This document shows, in pieces, positions 37,175-40,202 of a DNA stretch of 40,202 nt. Below the pieces are notes generated by a model. The model ran no database searches. It was not told the DNA's origin and saw nothing but the letters and a program-made list of their open reading frames with translations. The position numbers were made by a program, and so were the translations under genes. The stretch is from Pseudomonadota bacterium. Lineage in GTDB: Bacteria > Pseudomonadota > Gammaproteobacteria > Steroidobacterales > Steroidobacteraceae. Location: assembly GCA_021779535.1 (NCBI GenBank), contig JAJYAM010000018.1:1-40202 (forward strand), in the 5' to 3' direction. The first letter of the stretch is position 1, and each line of letters starts with the position of its first letter.

Positions 37175-38512
37175 ATGAATGCCAAACCGTCCGCAACGCC
37201 CGCCCCGAGCGAACTGCAGTCTTTCTGGATGCCGTTCACCGCGAACCGGCAGTTCAAGGCGAACCCGCGCCTGCTCACGCGCGCGCAAGGCATGCATTAC
37301 TGGACCGCCGACGGCCGCGAGATCCTCGACGCCGTCGCCGGCCTGTGGTGCGTGAACGCGGGACACGGCCGCCGCGAGATCACCGAGGCGGTCGCGGCGC
37401 AGGCGGCCACGATGGAGTTCGCGCCGACCTTCCAGATGGGCCACCCGAGCGCGTTCGAGCTCGCGAACCGGCTCGCGGCGATCGCGCCGCCGGGGCTCGA
37501 CCGGCTGTTCTTCACGAACTCCGGCTCCGAGTCCGTCGACACCGCGCTCAAGATCGCGCTCGCGTATCAGCGCGCGCGCGGCCAGGCGTCGCGGACCCGG
37601 CTGATCGGCCGCGAGCGCGGCTACCACGGCGTCGGCTTCGGCGGCATCTCGGTCGGCGGGATCGCGAACAACCGCAAGTTCTTCGCCGCGTCGATGCTGC
37701 CCGGCGTCGACCACCTGCCGCACACGCTGTCGATCGAGCACAACGCGTTCTCCCGCGGGCTGCCCGCGTGGGGCGCGCACCTCGCGAACGATCTCGAACG
37801 CTTGATCGCGCTGCACGACGCATCGACGATCGCCGCGGTGATCGTCGAGCCGGTCTCCGGGTCCGCGGGCGTGCTGCTGCCGCCGGTCGGCTATCTGAAG
37901 CGGCTGCGCGAGATCTGCGACAAGCACGACATCCTGCTGATCTTCGACGAGGTGATCACCGGATTCGGCCGCATCGGCCGGCCGTTCGCCGCGCAGGCCT
38001 TCGAGGTCACGCCGGATCTGATCACCACCGCGAAGGGGCTGACCAACGGCGCGGTGCCGATGGGCGCCGTGTTCGCGTCGCGCAAGATCTACGACGCGTT
38101 CATGCAGGGACCGGAGAACACGATCGAGCTGTTCCACGGATACACCTATTCCGGGCACCCGCTCGCCTGCGCGGCCGCGCTCGCGACGCTCGACGTCTAC
38201 GCACGCGAAGGCCTGCTGACCCGCGCCGCCGATCTCGCGCCGGTGCTGGAAAGCGCGGTCCACGGGATGAAGGGCCTGCCGCACGTGATCGACGTGCGCA
38301 ACTTGGGCCTGATCGGCGCGGTCGAGCTCGAACCGCGGCCGAACCGCCCCGGGGCGCGCGGCTACGAGGTGTTCGTGAAGTGCTTCGAGCGCGGCGTGCT
38401 GGTGCGCCAGACCGGCGACATCATCGCGCTGTCGCCGCCGCTGATCGTGCAGCCGGCGGATCTGGCGCGCATCGCCGAGGTGCTCGGCGGAGCGATCCGC
38501 GAAACGGCCTGA
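37175..38512 (+). CDS. Omega-amino acid:pyruvate aminotransferase (class III, BauA-like)
   Basis: A PLP-dependent class III transaminase of 445 residues. It begins SFWMPFTANRQFKANPRLL, followed by GLWCVNAGHGRREI, FFTNSGSESVDTALKIA, RERGYHGVGFGGISVGG and DHLPHTL. The cofactor site has IFDEVITGFGRIG and the Schiff-base Lys in TTAKGLTNGAVPMGAV. These segments are closer to beta-alanine:pyruvate transaminases (Pseudomonas BauA/omega-APT) than to SpuC. Beta-alanine and GABA arise from polyamine breakdown, fitting the adjacent puuR. The exact amino donor is not fixed by sequence. It is divergent from puuR. Confidence 0.87.
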   Translation: MNAKPSATPAPSELQSFWMPFTANRQFKANPRLLTRAQGMHYWTADGREILDAVAGLWCVNAGHGRREITEAVAAQAATMEFAPTFQMGHPSAFELANRLAAIAPPGLDRLFFTNSGSESVDTALKIALAYQRARGQASRTRLIGRERGYHGVGFGGISVGGIANNRKFFAASMLPGVDHLPHTLSIEHNAFSRGLPAWGAHLANDLERLIALHDASTIAAVIVEPVSGSAGVLLPPVGYLKRLREICDKHDILLIFDEVITGFGRIGRPFAAQAFEVTPDLITTAKGLTNGAVPMGAVFASRKIYDAFMQGPENTIELFHGYTYSGHPLACAAALATLDVYAREGLLTRAADLAPVLESAVHGMKGLPHVIDVRNLGLIGAVELEPRPNRPGARGYEVFVKCFERGVLVRQTGDIIALSPPLIVQPADLARIAEVLGGAIRETA

Positions 38513-38520
38513 GCGCCCGC

Positions 38521-38883
38521 TCAGCCCGCCCGCTCGTACACCGCGTACCACTTGCGGCACGGCGCGAGCACTTCCCAGGTCCCCTCGAATCCGGCCGGGA
38601 CGACGAACGCGTCGCCCGGCCCGAATTCCCGGGACTCTCCGGCCGAGGACTCGATCCGCACGCGGCCCGCGAGGATCACGCAGAACTCGTGCTCGGTGTA
38701 GCGGATCCGCCAGCGGCCGGCGGTGCAGCTCCACACCCCGCAGAAGAACTCGCCGCGCTCGTCCGCGTACTGGTTCGCCGCCTGCGCGCGCGGCGCGCCC
38801 GCCAGGATCGTCTCCGGGCGCGGACCGGCCGCCTCGCCGGCGGCCGCGGGATCGAGCACGATCAACGAACGCGGTGAATCCAT
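38521..38883 (-). CDS. Small single-domain cupin protein (DUF861/EutQ-like)
   Basis: The 120-residue product has one cupin fold: GVWSCTAGRWRIRYTEHEFCVILAGRVRI (motif 1 region, Tyr-Thr-Glu-His-Glu), then GPGDAFVVPAGFEGTWEVL (motif 2 region). Metal ligation looks incomplete, since motif 2 lacks the usual His. Such proteins often sit beside amine or amino acid catabolic genes, but no reaction can be given. Its stop lies 8 bases from that of the convergent aminotransferase. It is 4 bases downstream of the queuosine transporter gene on the same strand and is probably co-transcribed with it. Confidence 0.8.
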   Translation of the reverse strand: MDSPRSLIVLDPAAAGEAAGPRPETILAGAPRAQAANQYADERGEFFCGVWSCTAGRWRIRYTEHEFCVILAGRVRIESSAGESREFGPGDAFVVPAGFEGTWEVLAPCRKWYAVYERAG

Positions 38884-38887
38884 CGGT

Positions 38888-39601
38888 TCAAGCCTCGAGC
38901 GAGAATGGCGTGAAGTCGGTGCCGATGTCGTAGTAGTCCTCGTTCTCGGCGCGTTTCAGGAACGCGACCACGCGATAGGTCAGCGGCGCGACGAGGATCT
39001 CCCAGCCGCTCTTCAGGAAGTACTGCGTGAACAGCAGTCCCTGCAGGTGCGGCCACGGGATCCGTCCGTAGAACGCGATCGTGTAGAACAACGCCGAATC
39101 GACCAGCTCGCCGCACAGCGTCGAGCCGACGAGCCGCGTCCACAACCAGCGCCCGCGCGTCCAGATCTTCATCTTCGCGAGCACGTAGCTGTTCACGAAC
39201 GTGCCGCACAGGAATGCGACGACCGACGCGGCGACGATCCGCGGCGTGTTGCCGAAGATGATGACCAGCGCCGCCTGGTTCGCCCGGCCCGCCGCGGACG
39301 GCGGCAGGTGCACGACGACCGTCGCCATCAGCGATGCGAACGCGAGCGCGCCGAAGCCCGCCCAGACGACGCGCCGGTCGCGCGCGTACCCGTACACCTC
39401 GGTCAGGATGTCGCCGAAGATGTAGGAGATCGGGAAGAACAGCACGCCGGCGAGGAACGTCACGGTGCCGAAGACCGGCACGTGCACCGAGGTCTCCTTG
39501 GCCGGCCCGATCAGGTTCGAGCACAGCAGCACGCACACGTAGGCCGCCATCACGAAGTCGTAGTAGCGATACGCTCGGGTCTCGGTGGTCGCAACGCTCA
39601 T
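38888..39601 (-). CDS. yhhQ: Queuosine precursor transporter (YhhQ family)
   Basis: YhhQ/QPTR imports the queuosine precursors preQ0 and preQ1 across the inner membrane. The 237-residue product is very hydrophobic with six likely membrane segments. Family landmarks are YVCVLLCSNLIGPAKE, FLAGVLFFPISYIFGDILTEVYGY and the C-terminal GSTLCGELVDSALFYTIAF and YFLKSGWEILVAPLTYRVV. The ATG has no good Shine-Dalgarno; a TAACAT box lies eight bases upstream. Its neighbours (cupin, rhomboid) do not bear on queuosine. Confidence 0.92.
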   Translation of the reverse strand: MSVATTETRAYRYYDFVMAAYVCVLLCSNLIGPAKETSVHVPVFGTVTFLAGVLFFPISYIFGDILTEVYGYARDRRVVWAGFGALAFASLMATVVVHLPPSAAGRANQAALVIIFGNTPRIVAASVVAFLCGTFVNSYVLAKMKIWTRGRWLWTRLVGSTLCGELVDSALFYTIAFYGRIPWPHLQGLLFTQYFLKSGWEILVAPLTYRVVAFLKRAENEDYYDIGTDFTPFSLEA

Positions 39602-39627
39602 GGCCGGCCATGTTACCGTAAGGCCCC

Positions 39628-40202
39628 GTGGGCAAGACGACACCGCGGCTCATGACCGAGCGCTTGCGCCGCTGGCGCATGCCGCTCGTGCTCGCCGCGG
39701 CGCTCGCGGCGTTCCAGGCCGCCGGCTGGACCCCGGCGTTGGAATATCGGCGCGCGGCGGTGCTGCACGGCGAGGTGTGGCGGCTGCTGACCGGCAGTTT
39801 CGTGCACCTCGGCTGGGTCCATCTCGGGCGCGATGCGCTCGGCCTGCTGCTGATCTGGGGACTGTTTTCGGAAGCACTGGACGAGCGTGCCTGGCTCGGG
39901 GTGCTGCTGCTGAGCGCGCTCGCGGTCGGCCTGGGGCTCCTCGCGTTCAGCCCGCAGATCGCCTGGTACGTCGGCATCTCCGGGTCGCTGTTCGGCCTGT
40001 ACTGCGCCGGTGCGTTGCTCGAGTTTCCAAAGCGCCCGGGTTATTCGGCCGCGCTGCTGCTCGGGATGGCCGCGGTGATCGGCTGGACCTTGCATGCCGG
40101 CGCGCTCCCCGGGGAGACCCGCGGACTCGGCGGCAAGGTCGTGCCCCAGGCGCATCTGTACGGTGCGATCGGCGGTGCGGTGTTCGTGCTGATCCGGTCG
40201 CG
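39628..40202 (+). CDS. rrtA: Rhombosortase-like rhomboid serine protease (C-terminus at window edge)
   Basis: Rhombosortases are small intramembrane serine proteases that cleave GlyGly-CTERM tails of secreted proteins. The 191 visible codons show GEVWRLLTGSFVHLGWVHLGRDALG (the rhomboid L1 region and second helix), nucleophile Ser118 in WYVGISGSLFGLYCAG, and His176 in PQAHLYGAIGG. The AHLYGA form of the His motif and the small size fit rhombosortase better than GlpG, which also has a cytoplasmic N-domain. No stop is reached, though family members end near here. The GTG at 39628 has AAGG four bases upstream; an ATG at 39652 is the alternative. It is divergent from yhhQ, 26 bases apart. Confidence 0.82.
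   Translation, partial: MGKTTPRLMTERLRRWRMPLVLAAALAAFQAAGWTPALEYRRAAVLHGEVWRLLTGSFVHLGWVHLGRDALGLLLIWGLFSEALDERAWLGVLLLSALAVGLGLLAFSPQIAWYVGISGSLFGLYCAGALLEFPKRPGYSAALLLGMAAVIGWTLHAGALPGETRGLGGKVVPQAHLYGAIGGAVFVLIRS

Overview
The window is a GC-rich, densely packed chromosomal segment from a gammaproteobacterium. The evidence is the usg-fimV, prmB-aroC, parE-parC, psd-epmA and FimX-type genes, together with a GlyGly-CTERM-type rhomboid. The sequence alone does not fix the order; a Xanthomonadales-, Nevskiales- or Steroidobacter-like lineage is my best guess. I see no tRNA or rRNA gene, insertion sequence, prophage, CRISPR array or integron, and no gene-free stretch longer than about 220 bases. 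Coding runs on both strands, with frequent 4-base ATGA/GTGA overlaps and many GTG starts.

Left part (1-9.1 kb): a minus-strand group prmB-aroC-usg followed by fimV, which runs off the window start. Then come psd-epmA on the plus strand, efp convergent to epmA (EpmA is the ligase that modifies EF-P Lys34), and a FimX-like protein with degenerate GGDEF and EAL domains. FimV and FimX both point to type IV pili and polar organisation.

Middle part (9.1-25.7 kb): topoisomerase IV (parE-parC, overlapping by 4 bases), a small protein of unknown function, a PlpD-like patatin autotransporter (type Vd) preceded by a large lipoprotein of unknown function, agmatine deiminase (aguA), NADP isocitrate dehydrogenase (icd), a trans-sulfuration-type PLP enzyme, and a 1306-residue FAD/Fe-S oxidoreductase of the DUF3683 type.

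Right part (25.7-38.9 kb): a polyamine locus. One minus-strand operon reads puuD-puuA-potF-potG-potH-potI, the layout of Pseudomonas spuAB-DEFGH without spuC. About 5 kb away is a PuuR-like cupin repressor, followed on the same strand by aguB, a DEDDh exonuclease/GIY-YIG fusion and rlmL. Divergent from puuR is an omega-amino-acid:pyruvate aminotransferase, with a small cupin protein convergent to it. Nearly the same 16-bp partly palindromic sequence abuts the start codons of puuD and of puuR, and a third weaker copy lies at the upstream edge of the puuD promoter region. This suggests one PuuR-type regulon: agmatine to N-carbamoylputrescine (AguA) to putrescine (AguB), uptake by PotFGHI, glutamylation by PuuA, hydrolysis of gamma-glutamyl-GABA by PuuD, and transamination of downstream amino acids. 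No PuuB or PuuC homologue is visible here.

Right edge (38.9-40.2 kb): a YhhQ-type queuosine precursor transporter and, divergent from it, a rhombosortase-like rhomboid protease cut by the window end.

I did not find a clearly unprecedented system. The strongest leads are the shared puuD/puuR operator with apparently leaderless starts, the rearranged polyamine locus including aguB with an exonuclease/GIY-YIG fusion, and the unknown lipoprotein paired with the type Vd patatin.
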